A stretch of 64,000 bases of DNA from Gemmatimonadota bacterium (GCA_016713785.1 JADJOM010000001.1:310001-374000), one strand, 5' to 3'. Positions 26,792 to 36,295 are shown, counted from the stretch's first letter. The notes: generated by a model not told the origin, from the sequence alone. Made by a program: numbers and translations.

Positions 26792-28426
26792 CTACTGCCG
26801 CCGAATGATCCGGAGCACCCGGCCCTGGGAGTCGACCTGGACCATGGGACTGCGCAGGATGTCATTGCGCAGGTCGATCCGCTTCTCCGCCCCCGCCCGG
26901 ACCGTGGGCTGGGTACCGAGGCTGAAGACATCGGCCGCGCCGGCGTTCACGGTGTAGCCGAGGTCGGCGAGCGACTGGATCGAGGTGAGACTGAGCGGCC
27001 GGGCGTTGCCGGAGATGTAGCCGGTCATGACCTCGCTCTGGAAGACGCATTCTTCCCAGTGCGAAAGCGCCGTCCCCGCGCCGCCGGTGGCCTGCAGCGG
27101 CACGGCTGAGCGGGGGACCGCCGCGCCACAGGCCGCGGGCGAGACGGACCCGGCCCCGCCCTCGGTGAGGTAGGCGGCGTTGGCGTTGCTCCCCAGGTAG
27201 AACGGATTGCCACCGGTCAGGGTATTGGTCAGGCCATGCGGCGGCTGGTCCCACAGGGTGCCGTACCCGAGCACGTGCCCCATCTCGTGCAGCGCGACGT
27301 CGGCCAGGTCGCCACCCGCCTCGAGGTTGGCCAGGTCCGCGGTATCGAACTTCATGTAGCCCACGATGGTGAGCGCGTTCTGCGCCTGGCTGCGGATGTA
27401 GCAGGGACCGGCCGCGCCGAGGATGTTGCCCACCCCATCGATGGGCACCAGGTCGGCGAAGATCACCACATCATCCACCGTGCCGGCCACGCTCAGCGGG
27501 GTGCCGCCGGAGCACTGGGTGTCGTTCTGCAGGGTGATGGGAATGTTAGGCAGGTCGCCGGTGATCACCTGCTCCCAGCGCGCCTTGGCCGCGGTGAAGG
27601 CGGCCTGCTGGTTGGCGGTGCCGCTGCCCAGGAAGCGCAGGTCGATCGTGAAGTTGGAGACGACGGCCGCGCCGGTGGCGTTGAAGGTCAGCGGACTGCC
27701 GGTCAGGCCGGCCGCGCTGGCGGTCATGGTGTTGGTGCCGGCCGCGGTATCCAGCGTCCAGCTGCCAACGATGGCCAGGCCGTCGGTGGCGGAGTTCTGG
27801 GTGAGGCCGGTGGCCGAGCCGTTGCCGACCGTGATGGCGAAGGTGACCGCGACGCCGGCGACGGCGTTGCTGTCGAGGTCGGTGACCTTGACCGCGGGCC
27901 GGGTGGCAACCGGCTGGCCCTTGAGCGAGGTCTGGTTCTGATTGCTGTTGGGCAGCAGGCGCGCGGCGGTCCCGGCGGTCAGGGTGATGTCCCCTGACGT
28001 GATCCCGACCAGGGCGCCGGAGGTGAACTCCAGCTGCCGGTCGCCCACGTGGCCGGTGATGGTGAGGCTGCTGAAGGTGGCCTGGCCGCTCACATCGGTC
28101 GCGACGACCGTGGTGCCACTCAGCGCCCCCCCGCCCTGGAGGGCGGCGGTGATGCTGATCCCGGCGGTGTCGACTGGATCACCATTGATGTCGACCACCT
28201 GGACTACGACGCTGCCACCGATGGCGGCCCGGTTGGTGGCGCCGACGGGCGGTTGGGTCAGGATATCGATGGCGGCCGCGACGCCGGGCTCTAGGCCGTT
28301 GCCACCCTTGTCGCTGCTGCTGCAGGCGACGACGAGGCTCCCGCCGATCGCCAGAAGGAGCGGAAACTGCCAGAACGTTGACCGCGCGCGGCGCGCCGCG
28401 CCGGTCAGCATCGGGTTGGTATCCAT
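26792..28426 (-). CDS. Ig-repeat lipoprotein with leishmanolysin-like protease domain (paralogue)
   Basis: This 544-residue paralogue of the downstream large protein has lipobox LVVACSSS near residue 35, two Ig-like repeats (IGGSVVVQVVDINGDPVDTA and a second one around residue 170) and the same protease domain. The zinc motif is ALHEMGHVLGYGTLW, the third His is in LSHWEEC, and the Met-turn is SEVMTGYI. The protease halves of the two proteins align through the stretch QAAFTAAKARWEQVITGDLP. Tandem duplication with different repeat numbers is evident. The first start (MDTN) lacks a clear Shine-Dalgarno sequence. Confidence 0.88.
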   Translation of the reverse strand: MDTNPMLTGAARRARSTFWQFPLLLAIGGSLVVACSSSDKGGNGLEPGVAAAIDILTQPPVGATNRAAIGGSVVVQVVDINGDPVDTAGISITAALQGGGALSGTTVVATDVSGQATFSSLTITGHVGDRQLEFTSGALVGITSGDITLTAGTAARLLPNSNQNQTSLKGQPVATRPAVKVTDLDSNAVAGVAVTFAITVGNGSATGLTQNSATDGLAIVGSWTLDTAAGTNTMTASAAGLTGSPLTFNATGAAVVSNFTIDLRFLGSGTANQQAAFTAAKARWEQVITGDLPNIPITLQNDTQCSGGTPLSVAGTVDDVVIFADLVPIDGVGNILGAAGPCYIRSQAQNALTIVGYMKFDTADLANLEAGGDLADVALHEMGHVLGYGTLWDQPPHGLTNTLTGGNPFYLGSNANAAYLTEGGAGSVSPAACGAAVPRSAVPLQATGGAGTALSHWEECVFQSEVMTGYISGNARPLSLTSIQSLADLGYTVNAGAADVFSLGTQPTVRAGAEKRIDLRNDILRSPMVQVDSQGRVLRIIRRQ

Positions 28427-28511
28427 GTGCCGGGCCTGCAGTTAGAGGGATGTTCCTGACTATCGGCAGACTCGCCGCCGGGCGCAAGGGGGCAAGCCCC
28501 GGGCCACCGTG

Positions 28512-28540
28512 TTGACAAGCCCCCGGTAGACGGACAGACT
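28512..28540 (+). promoter_or_regulatory. Candidate sigma-70-type promoter of mmsA
   Basis: A perfect -35 TTGACA (28512-28517) is followed after 17 bases by CAGACT (28535-28540), a weak -10. The mmsA start is 45 bases further on. The region is the divergent gap between mmsA and the Ig-protease gene. Confidence 0.35.
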
Positions 28541-28585
28541 CCCCCGACCCCGCACATCATCGCCCCCGACCCGCGAAGGTGCTCC

Positions 28586-30043
28586 GTGAAGTACCCCGAT
28601 GTCCGGCACTACCTCGGCGGCCAGTTCACGCCCGGGGGCCCCCGCCTGCAGGACGTCCACAACCCCGCCGACGGCAGCGTCCTGGCCCGGGTGCCCCTCG
28701 GGGACCGGAGCACGGTGGAGGCGGCGGTGCAGGCCGCCCGCGCGGCGTTCCCCGGCTGGTCGCGCACCCCGATCAAGGAACGGGTGCAGGTGTTCTTCCG
28801 CTACAAGGCCCTGCTGGAGCGGCACCTGCGGGAGCTGTCCGCGCTCATCACCGAGGAGCACGGCAAGATCGCCGGCGAGGCCGATGCCGAGATCCTCAAG
28901 GCCGTCGAGCTCACCGAGTTCGCCTGCTCGCTGCCGCAACTGGTGGCGGGTGAGGTGCTCGAGGTGAGCCGCGGCGTCGAGTGCCGGCTGGAGCGCTACC
29001 CGCTCGGCGTGGTGGCCGCGGTCAACCCGTTCAACTTCCCCGCGATGGTGCCGCACTGGACGATCCCTAACGCCATCGCGCTGGGGAACACGTTCATCAT
29101 GAAGCCCTCCGAGGTGGTGCCGCTCTCGGCGGCGCGGATCGCGGAGCTGCTCAAGGAGGCGGGGCTGCCGGACGGGGTGTTCAACATCGTCCACGGCGAC
29201 CGGGAGGTGGTGGAAGCGCTGTGCGACCACCCCGCGGTCGAGGCGGTGACCTTCGTGGGCTCCACCAGGGTGGCCCAGGCCGTCTATCGTCGCGCCACCG
29301 GCAACCTCAAGCGGGCGCTCTGCCTGGGCGGGGCCAAGAACCACGTGATCGTCATGCCCGACGCCGACCCCGAGATGGCCGCGGGCGGGGTGCTCGCCGC
29401 GATGGCGGGGTGCACCGGGCAGCGCTGCATGGCGGCCTCGGTGATGGTCGCGGTCTCGGCCACCGATCACATCGTCCAGCAGCTCGCCGCGCAGGCCCGC
29501 ACGATGGTCACGGGCCGCGACGTCGGTCCGGTGATCACCGCGGCGGCCAAGGCACGGATCGAGGGCTACATCACCGAGGCGGAGCAGCAGGGCGCCACGG
29601 TGCTGGTCGATGGACGCGGCGCCACCGTGCCGGGCAAGGCGGGCGGCTGGTACGTGGGGCCGACGGTGATCGACCACGTGCGGCCGGAGATGAAGATCGC
29701 GCAGGAGGAGGTGTTCGGGCCGGTGCTCGCGATCGTGCGGACCCCCGACCTGGACCAGGCGCTGGCGGTGGAGAACGCCTCGCCGTACGGCAACGCCTGT
29801 TCCATCTTCACCGAGTCCGGGGGCGCGGCGCGGGCCGCCATGGAGCGGGCCAGCGCCGGGATGGTCGGCGTGAACGTCGGGGTGCCGGTCCCGCGCGAGC
29901 CGTTCGGCTTCGGCGGGTGGAACGACTCCCGCTTCGGGGTGGGCGACATCACCGGCAAGAGCAGCCTCGAGTTCTGGACCAAGACCAAGAAGATCACCAC
30001 CAAGTGGAACCGGGAAGCCGGCACCAACTGGATGAGCCGGTAG
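28586..30043 (+). CDS. mmsA: CoA-acylating methylmalonate-semialdehyde dehydrogenase
   Basis: This enzyme converts methylmalonate semialdehyde to propionyl-CoA (or malonate semialdehyde to acetyl-CoA) with NAD and CoA, in valine and thymine/inositol breakdown. The 485-residue protein is the usual length. It has the NAD region AVNPFNFPAMVPHWTIP, KPSEVVPLSA and the active cysteine in GCTGQRCMAASVMV. The GTG start at 28586 is preceded by AAGGTG. The aminotransferase gene 96 bases downstream can generate its substrate, so the two form a pathway pair. Confidence 0.95.
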   Translation: MKYPDVRHYLGGQFTPGGPRLQDVHNPADGSVLARVPLGDRSTVEAAVQAARAAFPGWSRTPIKERVQVFFRYKALLERHLRELSALITEEHGKIAGEADAEILKAVELTEFACSLPQLVAGEVLEVSRGVECRLERYPLGVVAAVNPFNFPAMVPHWTIPNAIALGNTFIMKPSEVVPLSAARIAELLKEAGLPDGVFNIVHGDREVVEALCDHPAVEAVTFVGSTRVAQAVYRRATGNLKRALCLGGAKNHVIVMPDADPEMAAGGVLAAMAGCTGQRCMAASVMVAVSATDHIVQQLAAQARTMVTGRDVGPVITAAAKARIEGYITEAEQQGATVLVDGRGATVPGKAGGWYVGPTVIDHVRPEMKIAQEEVFGPVLAIVRTPDLDQALAVENASPYGNACSIFTESGGAARAAMERASAGMVGVNVGVPVPREPFGFGGWNDSRFGVGDITGKSSLEFWTKTKKITTKWNREAGTNWMSR

Positions 30044-30139
30044 CACGACGGACGGGTGAGCGGGGATCTCACCGGCATGTAGTGGGGGCCATCCCTGGAG
30101 GACCCCCGGCAGGCGTCACGGAAGCAGAGAGGACACCAC

Positions 30140-31504
30140 ATGACCGCCACGGCACCCGCCCGCCCGGCCATGCCCCCGTGCGACCACCGCCCCCGGCCCT
30201 ATACCGGGCCGAGCCGGGCCGAGGTGCTCGCCCTGCGGCAGCAGTACACGAACCCCGCGATCTTCACGCTCTACAGGGAGCCGCTGATGATCGTCGAGGG
30301 GCACATGCAGTACCTCTTCGACGAGACCGGCCGGCGGTACCTGGACCTCTTCGCCGGCATCGTCACGGTGTCGGTGGGGCACTGCCACCCGAAGGTGACG
30401 CGGGCCATGCAGGAGCAGCTCGCCACGCTGGCCCACACCACCACGATCTACCTGCACCCCAACTTTGCCCGGATGGCGGCGAAGCTGGCGTCGAAGATGC
30501 CCCCGGGGCTCGACGTCACCTACTTCACCAACAGCGGCAGCGAGGCCAACGACCTGGCCATCCTGCTGGCGCGCGCCTACACCGGCCACAACGACGTGAT
30601 CGCGGTGCGCAACAGCTATCACGGCGGCTCGCCGGCGAGCATGCCGCTCACCAGCCACCATACCTGGAAGTTCCCCCAGCAGCTCAACAGCGGGGTGCAC
30701 CACGCCATCTGCCCCGACCCATACCGGAGCCCGTTCACCGGCACGCCCGAGGAGATCGCCAGCAAGAGCGTGCAGGACATCCGGGAGCTGGTGCGCTATT
30801 CCACCCCGGGCCGCATCGCGGCATTCATCGCCGAGCCGATCCAGGGCGTGGGCGGGGCCACCCACGGCGCGTCCAACTACCTGCCCGAGGCCTACGCCGC
30901 GGCGCGGGCGGCGGGCGGCGTGTGCATCGCCGACGAGGTGCAGACCGGGTTCGGCCGGACGGGGGAGCACTACTGGGGCTTCCAGAACTTCGGGGTGGTG
31001 CCCGACATCGTGACCATGGCCAAGGGCATCGGCAACGGCGCACCGCTCGCGGCGGTGACCACCCGGCGCGAGATCGCGGAGAAGCTCACCCAGCGGATCC
31101 ACTTCAACACCTTCGGCGGCAACCCGGTGAGCATGGCCGCCGGCCTGGCGGTGCTCGACGCGATCGACGAGGATGGCCTGCAGCAGAACGCGAAGGCCGT
31201 CGGGGGCCGGCTGCGCGCGGGCCTGCTCGAGCTGCAGCGGCGCCACGCGCTCATCGGCGACGTGCGCGGCCTGGGCCTGATGATCGGCGTGGAGCTGGTC
31301 CGCGACCGGACCACGAAGGAGCCGGCGCGGGAGGAGGCGCTCGCCGTGATGGAGCACCTGCGCGAGCTCGGCATCCTGATCGGCAAGGGCGGACTGGACG
31401 GCAACACCCTGCGCATCAAGCCGCCGATGTGCCTCACCGCGGCCGACGTGGACTTCGCGCTCGACGCGCTCGACCTCGCCCTGGGGAAGGTCCGCGCGGG
31501 CTGA
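30140..31504 (+). CDS. Class III aminotransferase, AGXT2 / 3-amino-2-methylpropionate type
   Basis: This 454-residue PLP enzyme resembles alanine-glyoxylate aminotransferase 2 and (R)-3-amino-2-methylpropionate-pyruvate transaminase. Visible are GHCHPKVTRAMQEQL, the PLP phosphate region TYFTNSGSEANDLA, the Asp in CIADEVQTGFGRTGEHYWGF and the Schiff-base Lys in TMAKGIGNGAPLAAV. The product of 3-amino-2-methylpropionate transamination is methylmalonate semialdehyde, the substrate of the preceding MmsA, so thymine or beta-amino-acid breakdown is the likely role. A hairpin terminator follows. Confidence 0.92.
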   Translation: MTATAPARPAMPPCDHRPRPYTGPSRAEVLALRQQYTNPAIFTLYREPLMIVEGHMQYLFDETGRRYLDLFAGIVTVSVGHCHPKVTRAMQEQLATLAHTTTIYLHPNFARMAAKLASKMPPGLDVTYFTNSGSEANDLAILLARAYTGHNDVIAVRNSYHGGSPASMPLTSHHTWKFPQQLNSGVHHAICPDPYRSPFTGTPEEIASKSVQDIRELVRYSTPGRIAAFIAEPIQGVGGATHGASNYLPEAYAAARAAGGVCIADEVQTGFGRTGEHYWGFQNFGVVPDIVTMAKGIGNGAPLAAVTTRREIAEKLTQRIHFNTFGGNPVSMAAGLAVLDAIDEDGLQQNAKAVGGRLRAGLLELQRRHALIGDVRGLGLMIGVELVRDRTTKEPAREEALAVMEHLRELGILIGKGGLDGNTLRIKPPMCLTAADVDFALDALDLALGKVRAG

Positions 31505-31535
31505 GGTGCCGTGGGGAACGGGACGCGGTAGACGG

Positions 31536-31571
31536 GAAACGGGCAACGGCATGAGTGCCGTTTCCCGTTTC
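31536..31571. terminator. Hairpin between convergent genes
   Basis: Bases 31536-31551 pair with 31556-31571 at 15 of 16 positions around a TGAG loop. It lies between the aminotransferase stop (31504) and the convergent oxidoreductase stop (31604). T-rich bases occur in the right arm (TTTCCCGTTTC). Confidence 0.7.
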
Positions 31572-31603
31572 TCACTTCCCGCGGCCACGCGGCGGCCTCG
31601 ACG

Positions 31604-32980
31604 TCAGCTCGAGAAGCCGAGTCCCATCCGCTCGAGGAGCCGCAGCATCAAGTTTGGCGGCTCACCGGCATCCACCCGGCGGAGCGCCCCGGTCACGGCG
31701 CGCACCGCGAGCCCGCGCAGGGGTTCCGGGGGGTACGGGAACGGCGGCTTGGTGACCAGCGAGAGGCCGAGCAGGTCGGAGGCACGATCGAGCGCGAGGT
31801 GCGCCAGGATGCGGCCGGCGAGGCGGGTGCTGCCGAGACCATGCCCGGTGAAGCCGAGCCCGTAGCAGGCCCGGCCGCCCAGCGCGCGCCCGAAGAAGGG
31901 GGTGAGCCGGGTGGTGGAGCAGATGGCCCCGCCCCACTCGTACTCCCACCGCAGGTCGGCCAGCGCGGGGAAGTGGCGCCGCCAGCTGTGCCGGAGCGAC
32001 TCGTAGTGTGCCGGGGAGTGGTCGCACGAGGGGTCCACCCGGTTGCCGCTGTAGTACGTGGCCTCGCTGGTGCCCCAGAGTACCCGCCCGTCGGCGGTGG
32101 GCCGGTAGTAATTGAAGAAGGTGCGGCCATCGGTCACCCCCTGACGGTGGCGCCAGCCCAGGGTCTCCCACTGCGCCGGGGAGAGCGGCTCGCTCACCAT
32201 GATGTAGTCATAGAGCGGGATGAACCGGTGGGTGAGGCCGGGCAGCAGGTGATGGCTGTACGCGCTGGTGGCGAGCACCGCCCGGCGGGCCCGGAGCACG
32301 GTACCGTTGGCACGGAGGGCCACGCCCGCCCCGGCCTCCGCCAGTGACTCCACGGTGGTCCGCTCGTAGACGCGCACGCCCGCCCGTTCCGCCTCGCGCC
32401 GCAGGCCGTCGGTGAAGCGCGCCGGATCGAGGATCCCGCCCCCCGCCACCGCCACCCCGCCCAGGTACAGCGGCGAATGCACCTCCCCCTGCACCGCCTC
32501 ACGGGAGAGCAGCCGGAAGGTGCGGATGCCCAGCCGCTCCGCCAGCTCCACGCTGCGCCCGGCCTCCTCGAGGTGGGCCTCGGTGAGCGCCACCATCAGC
32601 CGGCCGCTGGGCTCCCAGTCGCAGGCGATGCCGCGGTCCCGGATGAAGGCCACCAGCTCGGCCGCGTTCTGCTCGCCCAGGGTCGCCAGCCGCGTGGCTT
32701 CCACCGGCCCGAAATGCTGGAGGGCGAGGCCATGGCTGTGGTCCACGGTCTCGGAGAGCATGCCGGCATTGCGCCCGCTCGCGCCGTAGGCGGCGATGCC
32801 CTGCTCCACCACGGCCACGTCGCGGCCGGGGTCGAGCTCCTTGAGGAACAGCGCCGTCCACAGCCCGGTGAGCCCGGCGCCGACCACGACGATGTCGTGC
32901 TCGGCGGGGGCGGCGAGCGGCGCCGGCTCCCGGGCGGGGAGCCGCGCCAGCCAGTAGCAGGCCTGTTCGATGGGGCGCAT
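31604..32980 (-). CDS. FAD-dependent oxidoreductase (DAO / PuuB-like)
   Basis: This 458-residue flavoprotein of the D-amino-acid oxidase fold probably oxidises an amine or N-alkyl amino acid. The dinucleotide motif IVVVGAGLTGLWTALFLKE lies near residues 30-48. YGASGRNAGMLS is the flavin loop of the gamma-glutamylputrescine oxidase and sarcosine-oxidase-like enzymes, and FTGHGLGSTRLAGRILAHL is the C-terminal FAD contact. It follows the TonB receptor gene with an 11-base gap and the same orientation. The ATG at 32980 is taken because upstream in-frame sequence is antisense to nothing recognisable and belongs to the receptor gene. Confidence 0.9.
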   Translation of the reverse strand: MRPIEQACYWLARLPAREPAPLAAPAEHDIVVVGAGLTGLWTALFLKELDPGRDVAVVEQGIAAYGASGRNAGMLSETVDHSHGLALQHFGPVEATRLATLGEQNAAELVAFIRDRGIACDWEPSGRLMVALTEAHLEEAGRSVELAERLGIRTFRLLSREAVQGEVHSPLYLGGVAVAGGGILDPARFTDGLRREAERAGVRVYERTTVESLAEAGAGVALRANGTVLRARRAVLATSAYSHHLLPGLTHRFIPLYDYIMVSEPLSPAQWETLGWRHRQGVTDGRTFFNYYRPTADGRVLWGTSEATYYSGNRVDPSCDHSPAHYESLRHSWRRHFPALADLRWEYEWGGAICSTTRLTPFFGRALGGRACYGLGFTGHGLGSTRLAGRILAHLALDRASDLLGLSLVTKPPFPYPPEPLRGLAVRAVTGALRRVDAGEPPNLMLRLLERMGLGFSS

Positions 32981-32991
32981 CGGCGGCCGGC

Positions 32992-35145
32992 TCAGAACCC
33001 GCGGAAGGCCGTCAGGCTGATGCTGCGCGGCGGTCCCGGCGTCCGCTCCTGCACGTCGGTGTACTCGTGCTGGAACAGATTGCCCACCTTGAGCTGCAGG
33101 CCGGTGCCGAGCACCCGGTAGCCCAGCCGCAGGTCCACCACCACGATGTCCTTGCGCGGATCGAGCGGATAGACGAGCACCTCCTCCGGCCGCGAGCGGT
33201 AGCGCACGTCGATGCCGAGGAGGCCGCCGAGCAGGCCCGCGGTGCCGGTGACGGTGTGGCGCGAGCGGTAGGGCAGCTCGGTGCCGCGGGCGAGGTCCTC
33301 GGTGCCCAGCAGGAGGTAGCTCGCCTGGAAGTCGAGCAGGCGGTCCACCACGCGCACCCGGACCCCGGCGTCGAGCCCGCGGACCCGGGCGCGCTCGATG
33401 TTCTGGAACTGGAACACGAACAGCTGGCCCGAGGGGCCCGGGGCGATCAGGCGGCGGTACTCGCTCTGGAACACCGAGGCGTCGAACCAGACCCGGCCGC
33501 GGGTGCCGGTGACGCCGACCTCCCCGGTCCAGGCGCGCTCGCCCCTGAGGCCGGGATTCGGCACCACGCGGAAGCCGAACTGGGTGGTGTTCACGAACTG
33601 CTCGATGGCGCTCGGCGCACGGTAGCCACGGCCCACCGAGGTGCGCAGGTGGAGCTGCTCCGCCACGCGCCACGTGAGGCCGAGCTTGGGCAAGAGCGTG
33701 ACTTCGCCCTCGCCGCCGGTGGCGCGGTGGTAGTCGAGCCGCCCGCCCGCCACGAGCTTGAGGCGCGGCGCGAGGCGGACGTCGTACTGACCGAAGAGGC
33801 CGGCGTCGGCGAGGTCGCGCCCGCCCAGGAAGTTGGAGGTGACGCGGGTGAAGCCGCCGTCGGCGCCGAGCGTGGCCACCTGGCCGTCGTGGGGAGTGAC
33901 GGCCAGCTGCACGGTGCCGCCGGCCTTCAGGGCACGATGGTAGTCCGCGTTGGCGCGGAAGTCGTTGGTGAGGCTGTTGTAGTTGAGGTAGGGGCTCACC
34001 CGCAGCAGCGTCCGGCTCCGCACCAGCGGGGTGACGCTGAACCCGCTCAGGAACTTCCAGGTCTGCTCGTTGTCGCCGCGGCTGGCGGTGTCCACCTCGA
34101 AGGGGCGGTCGGCGGCGCGCCAGGTGAAGAACGAGTAGTCCACCGTGCGGACGAGCATGGCGTAGCCGTCCCACGGGTGGGCCACCCCGGGACGGGAGGC
34201 GAGCTTGGCGCGGAAGAGCCAGCGGCGGCTGGCGTCGTTGTCAGTGAAGCCGTCGGTCGTCTCTCGCGCCGCGTACAGCCGGACCCCCACGCCGCCCAGC
34301 TGGCGGGAGTGCTGGAGGCCGACGCCCTGGGCGGTGAGCCGCTCGTCGGTGAACCGGTAGCGGCCGGGCACCTGCCAGAGCCCGAGATGGGCGCGGACCA
34401 CGGTCTCCTGGCGCTCGCTGACCGGGCTGGTGATGAGGTTCACCACGCCGCCGAGGGCGTTGCTGCCGTACAGCGCGGAGTAGGCGCCCTTCACCACCTC
34501 CACCCGCTCCACGTCGAGCAGCGGGATCGCCTCGAAGTCGATCTCGCCGCCGTCGCCGGTGAGCACCGGGTGGCCGTCGAGCAGCATCAGGACCCGGCTG
34601 CCGACGCCGTTGGCGATGCCGGTGGATCCGCGGATGGCCACGTCGCTGTTGTTGAAGGTGACGCCGGGGACGAAGGGCAGCACCTCGTCGATCGTGGTGA
34701 CGTTGCGCTGCGCCAGCTCCCGCGCGCCCACCACCGATACGCTGGCCGGCGACTCGCCCTGGGCTTCCTCGCCCCGGCTGGCGGTGACCACGATGCCCGG
34801 CAGCTCGATGGTGGCCTGGGCCAGCGCCACGGTCACCTCGGTCCGGCCCGCCGGCACCGCCCGGACCGTCACCTGCACGGTCCCGTAGCCGATGGCGGCG
34901 ACCGTCAGGACCTGGGGGCCGCTCGGCACGGGGAAGAGGCGGAACTCGCCCCGGACCCCGGTGGTGGCCCGGAGCATCGTGCCGCGGAGGAGCACGGTCG
35001 CCGCTTCGATGGGCTGCCCGGTGGCCGAATCGGTCACCCGGCCGGTGAGCAGCGCGGCATCCTCCTGAGCGGCGAGCCGGCCCGCCGCGAGGAGCAGCAG
35101 GCCGGCCAGGTGCAGCGAATGGCGGCGGAGGACTGCCAGGCGCAT
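32992..35145 (-). CDS. TonB-dependent outer-membrane receptor
   Basis: This 717-residue receptor is for active uptake across the outer membrane. It has a signal peptide (LHLAGLLLLAAGRLAAQ), a carboxypeptidase-regulatory-like domain (LTGRVTDSATGQPIEAATV, about 34-115) and a plug (IVVTASRGEEAQGESPASV through VVKGAYSALYGSNALGGVVN, about 130-235). A 22-strand type barrel ends in aromatic F (LTAFRGF). Its class resembles vitamin B12 or siderophore receptors; the ligand is not readable. The ATG shares one base with the upstream lipoprotein stop (TAATG), giving tight coupling. Confidence 0.95.
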   Translation of the reverse strand: MRLAVLRRHSLHLAGLLLLAAGRLAAQEDAALLTGRVTDSATGQPIEAATVLLRGTMLRATTGVRGEFRLFPVPSGPQVLTVAAIGYGTVQVTVRAVPAGRTEVTVALAQATIELPGIVVTASRGEEAQGESPASVSVVGARELAQRNVTTIDEVLPFVPGVTFNNSDVAIRGSTGIANGVGSRVLMLLDGHPVLTGDGGEIDFEAIPLLDVERVEVVKGAYSALYGSNALGGVVNLITSPVSERQETVVRAHLGLWQVPGRYRFTDERLTAQGVGLQHSRQLGGVGVRLYAARETTDGFTDNDASRRWLFRAKLASRPGVAHPWDGYAMLVRTVDYSFFTWRAADRPFEVDTASRGDNEQTWKFLSGFSVTPLVRSRTLLRVSPYLNYNSLTNDFRANADYHRALKAGGTVQLAVTPHDGQVATLGADGGFTRVTSNFLGGRDLADAGLFGQYDVRLAPRLKLVAGGRLDYHRATGGEGEVTLLPKLGLTWRVAEQLHLRTSVGRGYRAPSAIEQFVNTTQFGFRVVPNPGLRGERAWTGEVGVTGTRGRVWFDASVFQSEYRRLIAPGPSGQLFVFQFQNIERARVRGLDAGVRVRVVDRLLDFQASYLLLGTEDLARGTELPYRSRHTVTGTAGLLGGLLGIDVRYRSRPEEVLVYPLDPRKDIVVVDLRLGYRVLGTGLQLKVGNLFQHEYTDVQERTPGPPRSISLTAFRGF

Positions 35146-35561
35146 TACGGGCGGGTGACGGCCACCGAGACCTGCTGGCCCTGGGCGATCAGGTTGGCGT
35201 AGAGGGTGTCCTCGACCACGTCGGAGCTGCGGAGGGTGTAGGAGCCGGTCGCCTGCCCGATGAGCGGGGCGTCGGTGTCGACCGTGATCTTCCTGGCCGT
35301 GAGGGTGTAGGTGCCGGCGCCGCCGAAAGACCCCTGGCCCGGCACGTCGAGCGCGATGTCGATCGAGTCGGCCGTGAAGACGAAGGTCCCCGTGGCGCCC
35401 GGCACGTTGGTCCCCACGATGTTCAGGTTGACCATCGTCCAGGTGCCGGTGAGGTCGGGAGCCGGGCCACTCGGGCCGCCGCTGTCGCCGCCGCACGCGG
35501 CGAGGGTACCGCCGGCGAGCAGCGCGGCGAGCAGCGTGAATCCGACGCGACGAAGGCGCAT
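35145..35561 (-). CDS. Small lipoprotein coupled to the TonB receptor
   Basis: This 138-residue lipoprotein has lipobox GGTLAACGGD (cysteine 23) and a Gly/Ser/Pro linker. The rest is a lipocalin-like or immunoglobulin-like beta domain (LTGTWTMVNLNIVG, TFVFTADSIDIALDV). The family is not recognised. Its stop overlaps the receptor's ATG by one base, so it may be a surface-exposed or periplasmic accessory of that receptor, as small lipoproteins often are. Confidence 0.8.
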   Translation of the reverse strand: MRLRRVGFTLLAALLAGGTLAACGGDSGGPSGPAPDLTGTWTMVNLNIVGTNVPGATGTFVFTADSIDIALDVPGQGSFGGAGTYTLTARKITVDTDAPLIGQATGSYTLRSSDVVEDTLYANLIAQGQQVSVAVTRP

Positions 35562-35619
35562 GAGTTCTCCGAAGGGGGCGGGTGGATGTCGGGAGCGGCC
35601 CGGCGCGGGCCGGTCGCGG

Positions 35620-36201
35620 CTAGTGCATGATCATGATGTGGGCCCACGGCTTCCCGGGGTACATCAGCCAGGGCAGGCCGTTGCCGGGCCGGGTGGGGAG
35701 GCCGGTGGTCTCGCTGGTGGCGTACGGGGTGTAGACCACCTCGAGTCGGGAGGTCCCGCGGGCGAGGCCCGTGGCCTGGTCCACGCTGTCGGCCGGCGCG
35801 TAGAGGTTGAACAGGGCACGCGGGCCGTCCGGCATCTTGAGGATGCCGGCGTCGACCTCCGCCTGCCGCGCGCTGTCGATCTGCGCGTGGGAGAGGCCCA
35901 GGTCGCGCAGCTCGCGGCCGCGCCGCATGAAGGGCTCGAGGTCCTGGTGATAGCAGGAGGTCTGCCACCGCTCCACGCTCGGGTCGTCGGCCAGGCAGAT
36001 GATGCCGTTGGTGCCCTGCCGCAGAATGTCCATCCGGTGGTAGTTGCGGTAGCCGAGGACGGTGGCGGCGGCGCGGAGCCCCTCGGGCGCCGCGCTCACG
36101 GCGCCGGCGATCTGGGCCTCCGCGCTGGGCACCTGGGCCCGTACGCCACTCGTCAGCAGCGAGCCGGTGAGGCCCGCCAGCAGAAAGGTGCGACTGATCA
36201 T
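35620..36201 (-). CDS. Hypothetical secreted protein
   Basis: This 193-residue protein has signal peptide MISRTFLLAGLTGSLLTSGV with cleavage near VRAQ. The mature part contains GTNGIICLADDPSVERWQTS and ends HIMIMH. It also has DSARQAEVDAGILKMPDG and PWLMYPGKPWAHIMI. I recognise these as features of a conserved hypothetical family of secreted proteins but can give no function. It sits 58 bases upstream of the small lipoprotein on the same strand. The ATG at 36201 fits the signal peptide. Confidence 0.75.
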   Translation of the reverse strand: MISRTFLLAGLTGSLLTSGVRAQVPSAEAQIAGAVSAAPEGLRAAATVLGYRNYHRMDILRQGTNGIICLADDPSVERWQTSCYHQDLEPFMRRGRELRDLGLSHAQIDSARQAEVDAGILKMPDGPRALFNLYAPADSVDQATGLARGTSRLEVVYTPYATSETTGLPTRPGNGLPWLMYPGKPWAHIMIMH

Positions 36202-36295
36202 GGAAACTCCCCCGCGCCGGGAAGGTGACAGACTGGATGGATGCGGGGGTAAGTAGCGCGGGAAACGGGCGCGGGGCAAGACCCGCGGCGGAGGC

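Noticed and set aside
33067..35202. Large open frame opposite the TonB receptor
   Set aside because: Typical high-GC shadow of the receptor gene with low-complexity H/G/A/E/V-rich product.
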